A stretch of DNA of 64,000 bases from Flammeovirgaceae bacterium UBA7330 (GCA_002471275.1 DKPQ01000012.1:62001-126000), one strand, 5' to 3'; counted from the stretch's first letter, positions 17,459 to 27,367 are shown. Translations and numbers: made by a program. The notes: generated by a model from the sequence alone, not told the origin.

Positions 17459-17489
17459 TTTGATTAAACGGCAGATTAACCTACTTTAG
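17459..17489 (+). promoter_or_regulatory. Candidate Bacteroidota promoter of the DUF5362-like gene
   Basis: TTTG (17459-17462), a 19-base spacer, then TACTTTAG (17482-17489), one mismatch from TAnnTTTG, 18 bp before the ATG at 17508. Confidence 0.45.
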
Positions 17490-17507
17490 GTAGGAACTTA
17501 TCTCACT

Positions 17508-17972
17508 ATGGAAGACAATACATCCCAAAATACCGGATCCGAACAAATCGAATTATCCAAATACACCATCTATCAGTTAAAGGAAATTGGCAATTGGACC
17601 AAATTTCTGGGAATTGCCGGCTTTATCTTTATCGGGTTATTGGTCATCCTGGCATTTTTTATGGGCTCCTTCATGTCCAAAATCAATCCGGCTACACCGT
17701 TCCCTTCTTTTGTATTCACCGTCATTTACCTGGCGATGGGGTTGATATATTTCTTCCCAATCCTGTTTTTATTTAAGTTTTCCATGAACCTCAGGAGGAG
17801 TCTTTCCAGTAATGATCCAGCTCAAATGGATTCTGCATTTAGCAATCTGAATGCCCACTATAAATACATTGGCATTCTGGCCATTATCATTCTGGTCATC
17901 TATGGCTTATTTGGTGGAATGATGTTGGCTTTTGGTATGATGAATGGCTTTCCCACAGGCAGTTATACTTAA
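17508..17972 (+). CDS. Small integral membrane protein, DUF5362-like
   Basis: 154 codons with a polar N terminus and three strong membrane segments: about 38-62 (FLGIAGFIFIGLLVILAFF), 72-95 (VFTVIYLAMGLIYFFPILFLF) and 122-147. The cytosolic loop LRRSLSSNDPAQMDSAFSNLNAHYKYIG is typical of the DUF5362 group of Bacteroidota, whose function is unknown. It stands alone with its own promoter-like site. Confidence 0.7.
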   Translation: MEDNTSQNTGSEQIELSKYTIYQLKEIGNWTKFLGIAGFIFIGLLVILAFFMGSFMSKINPATPFPSFVFTVIYLAMGLIYFFPILFLFKFSMNLRRSLSSNDPAQMDSAFSNLNAHYKYIGILAIIILVIYGLFGGMMLAFGMMNGFPTGSYT

Positions 17973-18091
17973 ACGTTCGTGACAAAAATCCAGGGCCTGA
18001 ATAGCTGACAATTATCATATTTTTTCATTTCGGAAAGAATTACATTTAGGAAAATTGATGAAGGTTAGTAATCACATAACTCACCTGGATA

Positions 18092-18901
18092 ATGAAAACA
18101 ATTCTTGTTGCTACCGACTTTTCTGCTCCGGCCAATAATGCAGTGGACTATGCCTCGCATCTGGCAAAAGAAACTGGCGCAGAACTCATTCTGTTTAGCG
18201 TGTATAAGCTGAGTACACATGCCAGTAATTCACTGGCAACAACCACACATATCGACGATTTAATTAAGAAAAAGGAAGATCAACTCCTTGCTTTGGCTCA
18301 GAAGCTAAGTAACCAATTTGGGATTTCCGTGAGGTGGGAGTTAAAGAAAGATGATCCTATCTTAGATTTAAAAAACTACACAAAAACACACCCGGTAGAC
18401 CTGGTGGTGATGGGGATTGAAAGCAATCTCATTGAGTATAAATTATTGGGAAACACGACCACAGCAGCAATCAAACTGTTACAATTTCCGCTGCTTGTAG
18501 TGCCCAATGATATTGACTTCACTGAGATAAGTAATGTGATGTATGCCTGCGAGTCATCCTACCTTAAAAATTCCGATCAACTGGACTTTCTCAAGAATTT
18601 CCTAAGAGCATTTAATGCGAAACTTGAAATATTCCATGTACTTACAAGAGATTCGGAAGAACTAAACGATATAGCATTGGAACGAATCCTTGACAACATC
18701 CTGAAGGATATCGACCACTCATACAGATATGTCTGTAGCCCAAAAGTAGGCGATGGAATCAAAGACGGATTAGAACACTTTCATGCTGACATTCTGGTTA
18801 TGATACCTCACAGACGTGGTTTCTTTCAGTCCATATTTCATAAGAGCCATACCAGCCAGATGACCGTTGAGACCCGGATACCACTACTGACCATTCCTTA
18901 G
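18092..18901 (+). CDS. Tandem-domain universal stress protein
   Basis: 269 codons containing two UspA domains. The first has MKTILVATDFSAPANNAVDYA at the N terminus and VDLVVMGIE at the end of its sheet; the second half (about 150-269) ends in ADILVMIPHRRGFF. The ATP-binding G-x2-G-x9-G(S/T) motif is not clean in either half (LLGNTTTAAIK in the first), so nucleotide binding is uncertain. Such tandem proteins are common in Bacteroidota and respond to stress; there is no obvious partner gene next to it. Confidence 0.85.
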   Translation: MKTILVATDFSAPANNAVDYASHLAKETGAELILFSVYKLSTHASNSLATTTHIDDLIKKKEDQLLALAQKLSNQFGISVRWELKKDDPILDLKNYTKTHPVDLVVMGIESNLIEYKLLGNTTTAAIKLLQFPLLVVPNDIDFTEISNVMYACESSYLKNSDQLDFLKNFLRAFNAKLEIFHVLTRDSEELNDIALERILDNILKDIDHSYRYVCSPKVGDGIKDGLEHFHADILVMIPHRRGFFQSIFHKSHTSQMTVETRIPLLTIP

Positions 18902-19015
18902 CGGTTAAACCAAGATTTAAAGTTGGTTTCATCACTTAACTTAAATAGGTCTCCGGAAGCTACTCATCAGGGAAACCATTAATTTTAACGTTCAATTAAT
19001 TTTTTACAATCGTTG

Positions 19016-19690
19016 ATGAGATTGCCCATTAAAATATTGATGATCACCCTGCTGATCATATCTGCAGGATTTGCCGAGGTTAAGCCTAAAATTTTGATCA
19101 TTGGTGATTCCATTTCCATCGGATACTTTCCGTTTGTAAAAGACGCCCTGGCAAACAAAGCAGAAGTCTTTCATAACCCTGGAAATGCTCAGCATACCGG
19201 GACCGGACTGAAAAACCTGGAAGGATGGATGGGTGATGAAGATTGGGATATCATCCAGTTTAACTGGGGGCTCTGGGACCTGTGTTATCGTCATCCGGAC
19301 TCGAAGCTTTATGGGAACCGGGACAAAGAGCGGGGAACGCTTACTTTCACCGTGGAAGAATATGCGGCTAACATGGACTCCATCGTGACCTTATTAAAAT
19401 CGTTAACCGATGCAAAATTGATTTTCGTCACCACCTCCTATGTGCCAGAAAATGAAGGAGGGCGATACCTCAATGACGCGATAAGGTACAATGAAGCCGC
19501 CCTGAAGATCATGCAAAAACATTCGGTTGAAGTGAATGACATCTACGAGAAATCCGCTGCCATCCATCAAAAATTCGGAAAAGGAAATGACGACGTTCAT
19601 TTTACAGAAAAAGGTTACAAAAAAATAAGTAAGCTGATCATCCAATCACTCAAAAAGGAACTCAAAAACACGACAACAAGCCGTAGATAA
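19016..19690 (+). CDS. Secreted SGNH/GDSL-type hydrolase
   Basis: 224 codons from the ATG at 19016 with a signal peptide (ILMITLLIISAGFA). Block I is GDSISIGY (catalytic Ser), the oxyanion Gly is in NPGNAQHTGTG, block III reads FNWGLWDL with the conserved Asn, and block V is DDVHFTEKGY with the Asp-x-x-His dyad. The family cleaves O-acyl esters on sugars or lipids; the FNWGLWDL form is common in carbohydrate-esterase-like members. A glycosidase-like gene follows after 13 bp, so a role in deacylating the same polysaccharide is a fair guess. Confidence 0.82.
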   Translation: MRLPIKILMITLLIISAGFAEVKPKILIIGDSISIGYFPFVKDALANKAEVFHNPGNAQHTGTGLKNLEGWMGDEDWDIIQFNWGLWDLCYRHPDSKLYGNRDKERGTLTFTVEEYAANMDSIVTLLKSLTDAKLIFVTTSYVPENEGGRYLNDAIRYNEAALKIMQKHSVEVNDIYEKSAAIHQKFGKGNDDVHFTEKGYKKISKLIIQSLKKELKNTTTSRR

Positions 19691-19703
19691 ATAACTCCCC
19701 GAT

Positions 19704-20891
19704 ATGATCAAAGTCCCTTCATTCGCATTGATTATTTTGTTTGGATGCAGTCACCTGGCTTTAGGTCAGCAAAGTCATGCACCCAAAAATCTTTATGGCT
19801 TGTCAGCAGAGGACATCCAATGGATGCGTGAAGCCACCAAACAACAATTGGGTGGATGTCGCGTAAGGGGCGCGTCGGATACCTGGCTCCACACGCCGGA
19901 TGGGATTGGGAATTATAAAGCTTTATGGACCCGGGATTTCTATTACATGGTGGAATACGCCGGGGATTTGATGGATCGCAACGAAATCAAGGCATCAATA
20001 CGCTACCTGATCAACGGTCATCGTGATGATGGATGTATCCCTGACAGGGTCAACATTCAGGGGAATCCGGTTTATAGCCCTGGGCCGGAACAAAAACCTA
20101 TGGCAGACCATGCACTGGATAATGGTCCATTCATGGCACTTCTGGTATGTTCTTACGTCAATCAGTTTGGTGATGAGGCCCTTTTCCGGGAGGTTGAGGA
20201 AAAGCTTAAAATGGGCCTGGACTTTATCAATCGCGATGAAACCGGACTTGTATTCAATGACCCTGCCAATCCACAATGCCCATACGGGTTCACGGATACG
20301 GTTCTGAAAACCGGTCATCTGCTTTTTTCATCTATCCTCTATTACCACGCATGTATAGAGATGCAAAAGCTAAGTGAGAAATACAATGTAGGGGAACCGT
20401 CAATCTACCGGAAGCGAGCAGAGCTCATCAAAAAGAATATCAAAACCTTGAAGGACAAACCATCGGGTATGTACCTGGCAGCTGACATTGATTGCAGGCA
20501 AATCGATATCTGGGGAAGTGCATATGCTGTCCAAGTTGGTCTGACGAATCAAGCTGAAAGCAAAAGCATTTCAATCTATTTGATCGAAAATAAGGATCAG
20601 ATTTTTATGAGGGGCCAGATCAGGCACTTACCAGGGAGTGATTCCGGTTGGGACAAACTATTTGTAAACATTCCTGAAGGGAAATATCAGAACGGCGCCT
20701 ATTGGGCCACACCCTTGGCCTGGGTAGTTCCGGTGATTGCTCAGCAGGATGTTGAATTGGCCAGACAAATTATTATCGATGTGATTAAGGACTTTCAGGC
20801 AAACGGTATCAACGAGTGCATCAATCTTAACTACCTGAACATCCCCAATTATGTGGCCAGTGCTACCAATGTGTATGGCCTTATCAAATAA
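19704..20891 (+). CDS. Secreted six-hairpin glycosidase-like protein
   Basis: 395 codons with a signal peptide (ALIILFGCSHLALGQ; it can also be read as a lipobox at FGC). The mature protein is an (alpha/alpha)6-type barrel: DGIGNYKALWTRDFYYMVEYAGDL, INGHRDDGCIPDRVN, DNGPFMALLVCSY, IDIWGSAYAV and YQNGAYWATPLAWVVPV are the paired helices and acidic loops seen in six-hairpin glycosidases. I cannot pick the GH family. It is in an operon with the SGNH hydrolase 13 bp upstream, fitting joint breakdown of an acylated saccharide. Confidence 0.65.
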   Translation: MIKVPSFALIILFGCSHLALGQQSHAPKNLYGLSAEDIQWMREATKQQLGGCRVRGASDTWLHTPDGIGNYKALWTRDFYYMVEYAGDLMDRNEIKASIRYLINGHRDDGCIPDRVNIQGNPVYSPGPEQKPMADHALDNGPFMALLVCSYVNQFGDEALFREVEEKLKMGLDFINRDETGLVFNDPANPQCPYGFTDTVLKTGHLLFSSILYYHACIEMQKLSEKYNVGEPSIYRKRAELIKKNIKTLKDKPSGMYLAADIDCRQIDIWGSAYAVQVGLTNQAESKSISIYLIENKDQIFMRGQIRHLPGSDSGWDKLFVNIPEGKYQNGAYWATPLAWVVPVIAQQDVELARQIIIDVIKDFQANGINECINLNYLNIPNYVASATNVYGLIK

Positions 20892-20960
20892 GTTCCAAAA
20901 CTTTGGCTTGTGGTTCTCCATAACCACTTCGCCTAGACCTATATTGGTATTTTTCAGGTC

Positions 20961-21023
20961 GCTCCTACGGAGCTAGTTCTATTATTCATCCGTATTGCTA
21001 CAGACAGGTCGTCCCTACGGGAC
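20961..21023. repeat. REP-C pair (GCTCCTACGGAGC and GTCCCTACGGGAC)
   Basis: Two short palindromes joined by a 37-base spacer ending in CTACAGACAGGTC. The reverse complement of the whole unit is found at 36561-36622, including the CCTGTCTGTAG part of the spacer, so this is a dispersed two-palindrome element. It lies in the 449-bp gap between the glycosidase and the M19 peptidase. Confidence 0.75.
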
Positions 21024-21077
21024 TCAGACCCCCACCAAGACAATTTATTTACGCTTTTTATGCCTTTGCTACGCCTT

Positions 21078-21109
21078 TGTTGGTGTTTTCACTGCGTTTT
21101 CACCAACAA
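21078..21109. repeat. Inverted repeat TTGTTGGTG / CACCAACAA
   Basis: Nine-base perfect arms around a 14-base loop, in the same 449-bp gene-free gap (20892-21340) as the REP-C pair. There is no T-tract, so it is probably part of the repeat cluster and not a terminator. The rest of the gap holds nothing else I can name. Confidence 0.5.
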
Positions 21110-21340
21110 AAAGCATATCCATTAGCCTGAGGGGCGCAATCCAGTTGGCCTGCTTGCCAGAGGGCCTCCGGGATTTATAGGAGAATTCAATAAGTTGACA
21201 GTATCGTTTCTTCACCAAGGGATAACACAGGTTCCATCAAGAGTGCCATTATCATCCCAAAAACTATTCCTCTTCCGAATAGATCAATCAACCGAAAAAG
21301 CAGTACATAATGTATAGTATCTTTATTCGTTTATCTCTCT

Positions 21341-22513
21341 ATGAAGAAATTCAAATGGCCAATCATCATCCTGGCTGCCCTCGCTCTCATCTATTTTGCA
21401 ACCACCCTGATCGTTCCTGTACAGTACGACAAGGCGCTCAACAAGACCATGGCGCTCCCTCCTTACAAGGTTTCAGCGGAGGCACAGGCCCTGTACAACT
21501 CCCTGGATTTTATCGCCGACCTGCATTGCGATGCCCTGCTCTGGAGCCGTGACCTAAAGAAGAAAAACTCCGTCGGCCATGTGGATTTCCCACGCATGCA
21601 GGAAGTGAACATGGCCCTACAGGCATTCACTATTGTAACTAAATCACCTGCCGGACAAAACTTTTCTAAAAACTCAGCCGATGCCTTCGACAACATCACC
21701 TTATTAAGCTTCCTGCAAGGACGACCTATCACGAGCTGGTTTAGCCTGTTTAAAAGATCTGTCTACCAGAGCAGGAGACTCCACGACTTTGCCGAAGATT
21801 ACAACGATGAGTTTATAGTTGTTAAATCCTGGGCAGACCTGGAACGACTCATAGCTGCCAGAAAAGAAAACAAGAACATTATTGGTGGATTCCTCGGTAT
21901 TGAAGGCGCTCATTGCCTGGAGGGAAACCTGGAAAACCTGGACAAACTTTACGCAGAGGGTGTCCGCATGATAGGACCTACACACTTCTTCGACAATGAA
22001 CTTGGAGGTTCCGCTCACGGCATCACCAAAGGAGGCTTATCAGATTTCGGACACCAGGTGATTGACCGCATGGACGAGCTGGGCATGATCATCGATGTGG
22101 CACATGCCGCACCCGCTATGATTGATGACATCCTGGAACAGACTACCCGACCCATCCTGGTTTCGCATACTGGCGTCCGTGGCACAAAAGACAACATCCG
22201 AAACCTTTCCGATGACCATATCAGGCGTATAGCTGCCAATGGTGGACTGATCGGCATTGGTTTCTTTAAAGGAGCTGTCAACACCCCTTTGACGGAAGGC
22301 ATCGTCGAAGCCATGAAACACGTAAAGTCCATCGCAGGAGTTAAATGCATTGCTTTGGGCTCTGATTATGACGGCGCAGCCACTGTACCCTTCGATGTGA
22401 CCGGCTTACCACTACTCGTAGAAGAGATGATGAAAGAAGGCTTTACCGAATCTGAGATCCGGGCTATCATGGGGGAGAATATAAAGAGATACCTCCTGAA
22501 ACAGCTTCCCTAA
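21341..22513 (+). CDS. Membrane dipeptidase, peptidase family M19
   Basis: 390 codons, anchored by one N-terminal membrane helix (WPIIILAALALIYFATTLIV). The dinuclear zinc site of renal dipeptidase is complete: HxD in DLHCDALLW, the bridging Glu in GIEGAHCLEGN, His in MIIDVAHAAP and ILVSHTGVRG, and Asp in ALGSDYDGA. The family hydrolyses dipeptides, including those with D-residues and beta-lactams. It stands alone downstream of a repeat-rich gap. Confidence 0.93.
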   Translation: MKKFKWPIIILAALALIYFATTLIVPVQYDKALNKTMALPPYKVSAEAQALYNSLDFIADLHCDALLWSRDLKKKNSVGHVDFPRMQEVNMALQAFTIVTKSPAGQNFSKNSADAFDNITLLSFLQGRPITSWFSLFKRSVYQSRRLHDFAEDYNDEFIVVKSWADLERLIAARKENKNIIGGFLGIEGAHCLEGNLENLDKLYAEGVRMIGPTHFFDNELGGSAHGITKGGLSDFGHQVIDRMDELGMIIDVAHAAPAMIDDILEQTTRPILVSHTGVRGTKDNIRNLSDDHIRRIAANGGLIGIGFFKGAVNTPLTEGIVEAMKHVKSIAGVKCIALGSDYDGAATVPFDVTGLPLLVEEMMKEGFTESEIRAIMGENIKRYLLKQLP

Positions 22514-22750
22514 TATTCTACCAACAAGCTGGTTCAATTGTCAATCATGAAATGAGCATGATTGAGAAAACACCAACCAAGGATGAATAAAAACCTAAAG
22601 AGAACGTCCTCGATTTGGAAATCCTTATCATGCGAATTCCATGTGACCTTTGAAAATCAATTTCTATACACATGAAATAATCATTGCGTTCTTGATATAA
22701 TTTCTCTAACTTCTACCTCCATTTACCCCTGGATATAAACTATTTTAATC

Positions 22751-23542
22751 ATGATGGATGCTTCTCTGGAAAACATTTTCCGTTTCATGGCTGACATAGG
22801 TCATGCCTTCGTCGGCCTATCACTTTTTATGCTCCTGCTTTACATGATTCGGTTGAAGAGTTTCAAATCCAGAACCAAAAAATACACATTTGTATCGAAG
22901 CGTGAACGGCCAGTACTAACAGGGTCTGCCATTCTTTTTTCTTGCAGTACAGCCCTGTACTCTTTTCTGATCATTGAACTTACAATTGGGTTAAATGGTG
23001 CTCATTATTTTTGGATTGCCTCCATTCTCTCTATCGGAGTAGCACTTGCTGTTGGCTATAGTCTCTATGTTTATTTTTCATATTACCATCCCTTCATACT
23101 AGAAAAGAGACTTAAAGACATCCGTTTTGCACCGATGATATCTCCCAGGTCAGGAAAACCGATGACCCTACTCAATGAAGCGCAAGAAGATAAATTTATG
23201 TCGAAAGAAATGATTGAGGAAGAAGAAGCCTCAACAATCGACTATGACGTTTGGATTGATAAAGATTCTGATTATAAAGTTATCGAACGGTACGACACAC
23301 GATTTGATCCCGAAGTTTGCAGCTCCTGCAACTTCAGAACACTGATGGAAAGAAGATCTGAAGTGATCAAAAAGCCACAACTGCATGAGCAAGGATTGTT
23401 AAGAAAGTCTTACGAATGTACCTATTGCAGACACATAGAAAGTCGTGATGTGACACTATCCAGCCTGGACAAGGAAGCCGAATACGAATCTTACGAAAAA
23501 GACATTCTTGACATCCCTACCGGTAAGATGACCAGTACATGA
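22751..23542 (+). CDS. Membrane protein with C-terminal four-cysteine zinc-ribbon-like domain, unknown
   Basis: 263 codons, not assigned to a family. Three membrane segments lie at about 15-37, 52-75 and 85-113. The cytosolic C-terminal part is acidic, then carries CSSCNF (about residues 193-198) and CTYCRH (about 227-232), the spacing of a treble-clef or zinc-ribbon pair. This build suggests a membrane-tethered sensor or adaptor, but there is no enzymatic motif. It is monocistronic and convergent with the ThuA gene. Confidence 0.6.
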   Translation: MMDASLENIFRFMADIGHAFVGLSLFMLLLYMIRLKSFKSRTKKYTFVSKRERPVLTGSAILFSCSTALYSFLIIELTIGLNGAHYFWIASILSIGVALAVGYSLYVYFSYYHPFILEKRLKDIRFAPMISPRSGKPMTLLNEAQEDKFMSKEMIEEEEASTIDYDVWIDKDSDYKVIERYDTRFDPEVCSSCNFRTLMERRSEVIKKPQLHEQGLLRKSYECTYCRHIESRDVTLSSLDKEAEYESYEKDILDIPTGKMTST

Positions 23543-23549
23543 TAAAAAA

Positions 23550-25115
23550 TCAATTTTGACTCGCTACCCAAACTGATCCTCGCAGAATGATCTCCCGAAC
23601 CTCCTGAGTATGTAAAGACGCTACACTGTGACCAAGTAGGATCTGGAACACTTTACCCTCTCCATATTGATGTGTCCATGCCAGTGGTTCATATGCCCCG
23701 GTAACTTGTGACTTTGCCTGAAGCAATGGAACAATGGGGATGTCACCAGCTTGTCTGAAGTATAGCTCATCGGTCGTTTCGAACGAAGTAATTCCAGCCG
23801 TGATCGGATGATCAACAGCTGTGGGCTCTACCGTAAATGAACCATATTTATCATGACCACTCTCTCCGTGATGATCCCAAACCCTGGGCACAATGCTGCG
23901 GTATTCCGGCCAGTCAGAACTTCCCGCTTCTGGCAGCGAATAATGCCAGGCTCCGTTGGCGAAATGAACAACTACCAATCCTCCGCCATTCTTGAGGAAG
24001 TCTGTAAACGATCCCCTGGCCTTCTCCCCCAACCCCACAGAATCCTGCCAGTTGCAATAGTTGAGCAGGATCAGGGTATAGTCACTCAGGTCATATTCAT
24101 ACAGGTCTGCCGGGTCCGTGGTCACATCCATCAGGATATCAGTCTCTTGTTCAATCATTTGTTTGAGTACAGGGGTGGTCGCTTTCCAGTCATGAGCAGG
24201 ATGATTGTTGCCAGTGAGTAGAAGTCCCTTCCTGGTTTTACCGTAAAGCATTTTAGTTACTTCCACATCTTCATAAAACGCAGATTGTACACCACCCTCG
24301 GGAACTACACCTCCCGCTGCCCATACCAGGCCATTCAGCATCAGCTTTCGGAAGTTGTCATCCTTCCAATTGGTATAGTAATGTCCCATGGTAGTGGAAA
24401 AACCACGCCCTCCATTGTCTCGCTCTACTGCCCAGGCAACCACCTGTCCGTTTTCCTGTGAGGTCTCCAGGTCACAGATCGAAAGGATGGGGATGAGTCT
24501 GGGATCATTTTCCCTGAACCGGATATTGTAATAAAACTCCTCTTTGAGATCAAAGGGCTCCACCCCATTGCTGATCGGGTGTTTTGCCAATGATTCACTG
24601 GTCACCCGAGTTGTGATGGTTTTGATGGCGGAATACCAGTTGGGTGCTCCGGCATCATCCTGCCAGTCGAAATATCCCCCTCCCCACTCCAGTATCTGCA
24701 CTCCCTTTTTATCATCCATGAAAGTGGTGAAGTGGACCGCCGAAAAACCACAACCACGATCCATCTGTCGCTGCATCACCTCCATCCTTTCCGGTGTCTC
24801 CCAGGGCACATGTTTGAACAGGTCTCCCACCCTGCCATCATAGCCATCCGATATGGTGACGATCAGGTCAGCATCCTCCAGCGTAGCCGGATCATCGGGC
24901 CACCCGTCAAGATGTATTTCCGTCTCAATGCCGGCAACATTGGAATTGTCCAGTGCTACCTTAATAAGCCGGACAGCCTTGAGGTATTCATGCATACCCG
25001 GTGCATGGCTCTTGGGGCCAGCCAGCAGTACGATTTTTTTGGTTTCAATATCCGTTGTGGGCTGACAACCAATCAAAATCATGAAACATAACAGGAAGGT
25101 CAGTTGCTTACTCAT
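23550..25115 (-). CDS. Lipoprotein with two ThuA domains
   Basis: 521 codons with lipobox MILIGC. Two glutamine-amidotransferase-like ThuA domains are visible in tandem: about 25-270 (KKIVLLAGPKSHAPGMHEY, CGFSAVHFTTF, STTMGHYYTNW) and about 290-520 (KGLLLTGNNHPAHDWKATTP, GGGLVVVHFANGAWH, FQILLGHSVASLHT). ThuA proteins bind or change carbohydrates (trehalose in rhizobia) and often accompany Gfo/Idh dehydrogenases and DUF1080 proteins in Bacteroidota. None is adjacent here, but such genes lie at 53975-57550. Confidence 0.85.
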   Translation of the reverse strand: MSKQLTFLLCFMILIGCQPTTDIETKKIVLLAGPKSHAPGMHEYLKAVRLIKVALDNSNVAGIETEIHLDGWPDDPATLEDADLIVTISDGYDGRVGDLFKHVPWETPERMEVMQRQMDRGCGFSAVHFTTFMDDKKGVQILEWGGGYFDWQDDAGAPNWYSAIKTITTRVTSESLAKHPISNGVEPFDLKEEFYYNIRFRENDPRLIPILSICDLETSQENGQVVAWAVERDNGGRGFSTTMGHYYTNWKDDNFRKLMLNGLVWAAGGVVPEGGVQSAFYEDVEVTKMLYGKTRKGLLLTGNNHPAHDWKATTPVLKQMIEQETDILMDVTTDPADLYEYDLSDYTLILLNYCNWQDSVGLGEKARGSFTDFLKNGGGLVVVHFANGAWHYSLPEAGSSDWPEYRSIVPRVWDHHGESGHDKYGSFTVEPTAVDHPITAGITSFETTDELYFRQAGDIPIVPLLQAKSQVTGAYEPLAWTHQYGEGKVFQILLGHSVASLHTQEVREIILRGSVWVASQN

Positions 25116-25210
25116 CTGATCAATTTAACACATATATTCCTCTTAAGAAATAAGTTTAAAGACGGGCTCATTATTTCAAACCTTTCCACGACTTGATGTG
25201 TCATCCGGGT

Positions 25211-25609
25211 ATGAACAAACTATTGACCCTTTCGACGATTTTGTTGCTGGCTTTTGCATGCGAAGACAGCACCGGCATTACCGATAAGACCAAGCGTGAG
25301 GAAGACGAAAAACTCCTGGAGCAGCTGCACAAGGAGATTGAAGCACTATCCAAAAGTGTGACCTGTAATGAGGCTGAAGAGTGGAAATTTGTGGCCATTG
25401 GATCAAAAGCATGTGGTGGACCTACCGGCTACATCGCCTATTCCACACAAATCAATGAGGAGCAGTTTCTGGAAAAAGTGAGCTACTTCACCGAACAGCA
25501 AGCAAAGTTCAACACCAAGTGGGGTATTTTCTCCACCTGCGACCTCCCGGCGGAGCCATCGGGAATTACCTGTGCGGATGGGATACCGGTTTTCGTGTAT
25601 CCCCAATAA
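25211..25609 (+). CDS. Small cysteine-containing lipoprotein, unknown
   Basis: Starting at 25211 (MNKLLTLSTILLLAFAC) gives a normal lipobox; the in-frame codons at 25193 and 25196 would only lengthen the leader. The mature part has a charged coiled stretch and then WKFVAIGSKACGGPTGYIAYS with later CDLP and ITCADG, implying disulfides. Similar small lipoproteins of Bacteroidota are known only as hypothetical. It is 57 bp before the BNR-repeat lipoprotein and may share its transcript. Confidence 0.65.
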   Translation: MNKLLTLSTILLLAFACEDSTGITDKTKREEDEKLLEQLHKEIEALSKSVTCNEAEEWKFVAIGSKACGGPTGYIAYSTQINEEQFLEKVSYFTEQQAKFNTKWGIFSTCDLPAEPSGITCADGIPVFVYPQ

Positions 25610-25666
25610 TCGGGTAAAAGCACACCAGCCTGAGATGAACGATCTTAACCCAAACATCAATCAGTC

Positions 25667-26731
25667 ATGAAGAACAATTTTTTAATACCCATATCACTGT
25701 GCTTAGCCTTGTTTATCACTTCCTGTGATAAAGAGGAGATCAATAAGCAACCGTCCTTCACTTTTGGTAGTAGCGGACTGGAAGGTAAAATCATCAACGA
25801 ACTTTCAGCTTCTTCGCTGGGAATCATCGCTGCTACTGATCAGGGACTTTATTTAAAAATAGAAACTCAGAATGCCCTGGAGCCCGATAACTGGGAGTCT
25901 GCAGGTTTAGCAGAAAAGAACATCAGGACGTTTGTGGAAATCGATGAAGATCTTTGGCTGGCAGTAGAAAATACCCAATCATCCTTCCTGCTGCACCGGT
26001 CGGAAAATCAGGGTGAAACCTGGACGGAGGCAGAAAACAACTTTGGGGGTGAATATGAACAACGAATCAATGACCTGGAGTATGTAGCGGAAACCCAGAT
26101 GCTCTATGCAGTAGGTTATGGTGTACTGGCAGAGTCTGCTGACATGGGTCAAACCTGGACACCCATTATTGGAGACTGGGACTGGCTGGCTTCCGGATTG
26201 GATTTTGTGGAGAAAAACCCGGAAGCAAATGAGTTTTGGATCGGTGGTCAGAATGCCATCGAAGGGTTTATCCTCTATAAATATAATCTTGAGACTGAAG
26301 AAGAGACCCTTTACATGAACCTAGTGGAAATGCCCAGCACAGCCAAATCCATTCTTTTCGACTCTGATGATCCCGATCATGTCATAGTAGGCGCAGAGGG
26401 CGGCATCATTTCCACCGATGACGGAGGTGATAATTGGGAGCTGCTCAAAGACGATCACGAGTCATCTAAATTCTATTTTGGCCTTGCTCGAGATGAGTTC
26501 AAACCTGAAATACTTTATGCTGCCGGCTGGCTCAAAGACTTTGACAATCCCCAGAAGCTGATCCTTTTATATTCACCTGACGATGGGTCCACCTGGCAGG
26601 AGATCACCTATCACAGGAATGATCTGTTTGGAGGCGTCTATGACATGCTATCCACCATAGAAAATGGAAAGCAGGTGTTGTACCTGGGACTTTATAAAGG
26701 AGGGGTATTCAAGGTGAATATTGGGCATTGA
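25667..26731 (+). CDS. BNR/Asp-box beta-propeller lipoprotein
   Basis: 354 codons with lipobox LFITSC. Several Asp-box turns (S-x-D-x-G-x-T-W) are seen: SENQGETWTE, SADMGQTWTP, STDDGGDNWEL, SPDDGSTWQE, spaced 60-90 residues apart, which marks a sialidase/Vps10-like propeller. The sialidase Arg triad and nucleophile are not evident, so this is more likely a binding or photosystem-II-Ycf48-like structural propeller than an enzyme. It follows the small lipoprotein at 25211. Confidence 0.75.
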   Translation: MKNNFLIPISLCLALFITSCDKEEINKQPSFTFGSSGLEGKIINELSASSLGIIAATDQGLYLKIETQNALEPDNWESAGLAEKNIRTFVEIDEDLWLAVENTQSSFLLHRSENQGETWTEAENNFGGEYEQRINDLEYVAETQMLYAVGYGVLAESADMGQTWTPIIGDWDWLASGLDFVEKNPEANEFWIGGQNAIEGFILYKYNLETEEETLYMNLVEMPSTAKSILFDSDDPDHVIVGAEGGIISTDDGGDNWELLKDDHESSKFYFGLARDEFKPEILYAAGWLKDFDNPQKLILLYSPDDGSTWQEITYHRNDLFGGVYDMLSTIENGKQVLYLGLYKGGVFKVNIGH

Positions 26732-26833
26732 TATAAGTAACGTATTGAAATATTCAGGGCTCATTTGAGTTCAAAACGTACAACTTGTTAATTGCAAATT
26801 CGTCCCCAGCGAACCACAGTACAAACATATCCA

Positions 26834-27008
26834 CGTCATCCTGAATGTAATGAAGGATCTTAGAATTCGGAAGCAGTATTAGACACGGTTCATCTAAATT
26901 GTATAAGATCCTTCACTTCACATTCGACTTTGCCTCACTTCCTAATCTTGTTTGATTCTCAAAATATTCGTTTGTAAAACATTTGCTGTAGCTCCGTTCA
27001 GGATGACG
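26834..27008. repeat. MITE-like element D, copy 1
   Basis: Begins CGTCATCCTGAA and ends TTCAGGATGACG, inverted ends of 12 bp; an inner pair GAAGGATCTTA / TAAGATCCTTC gives a second stem. Much the same sequence recurs at 34330-34514 and 36202-36429, with weaker shared flanks. No ORF is inside, so it is non-autonomous. It occupies part of the 636-bp gap at 26732-27367. Confidence 0.85.
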
Positions 27009-27121
27009 TTTTGAATGTTTGATCCCATGTCTAATAAAGTGTGTCTGCAAAAATATCCCGCTCAACTACCGCCTTACCTTTGGCAGGCAGACAGGAAACT
27101 GAAGTGCTTTCTACCATCTTC

Positions 27122-27167
27122 GACTCCCTCGCTCCGCCGAAGCTACGCGAAGGCGATGGTGGGAGTC
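27122..27167. repeat. Repeat remnant with GACTCCC / GGGAGTC
   Basis: The stretch contains GACTCCC and its complement GGGAGTC around GAAGCTACGCGAAGGCGATGG. It resembles GC-rich dispersed repeats of Bacteroidota. The rest of 27009-27367 shows nothing else I can support. Confidence 0.4.
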
Positions 27168-27367
27168 TTATTCTTAATGACGCAGTACCAATCTGATAGC
27201 TGTCTCCCGGAGGCCAGGCTTTGAATGCACCGACAGATAAACTACTTTTATCACCATTAATTAAGCTGAGCCCACAGCGCCAAATCTGAAGGTTGTAGCC
27301 ATTTAAAAAAAGATCATGGAAAATTCAATGTCAGTTCAAAGAAGCCCTGATAAAGAATAGTTAGAAA

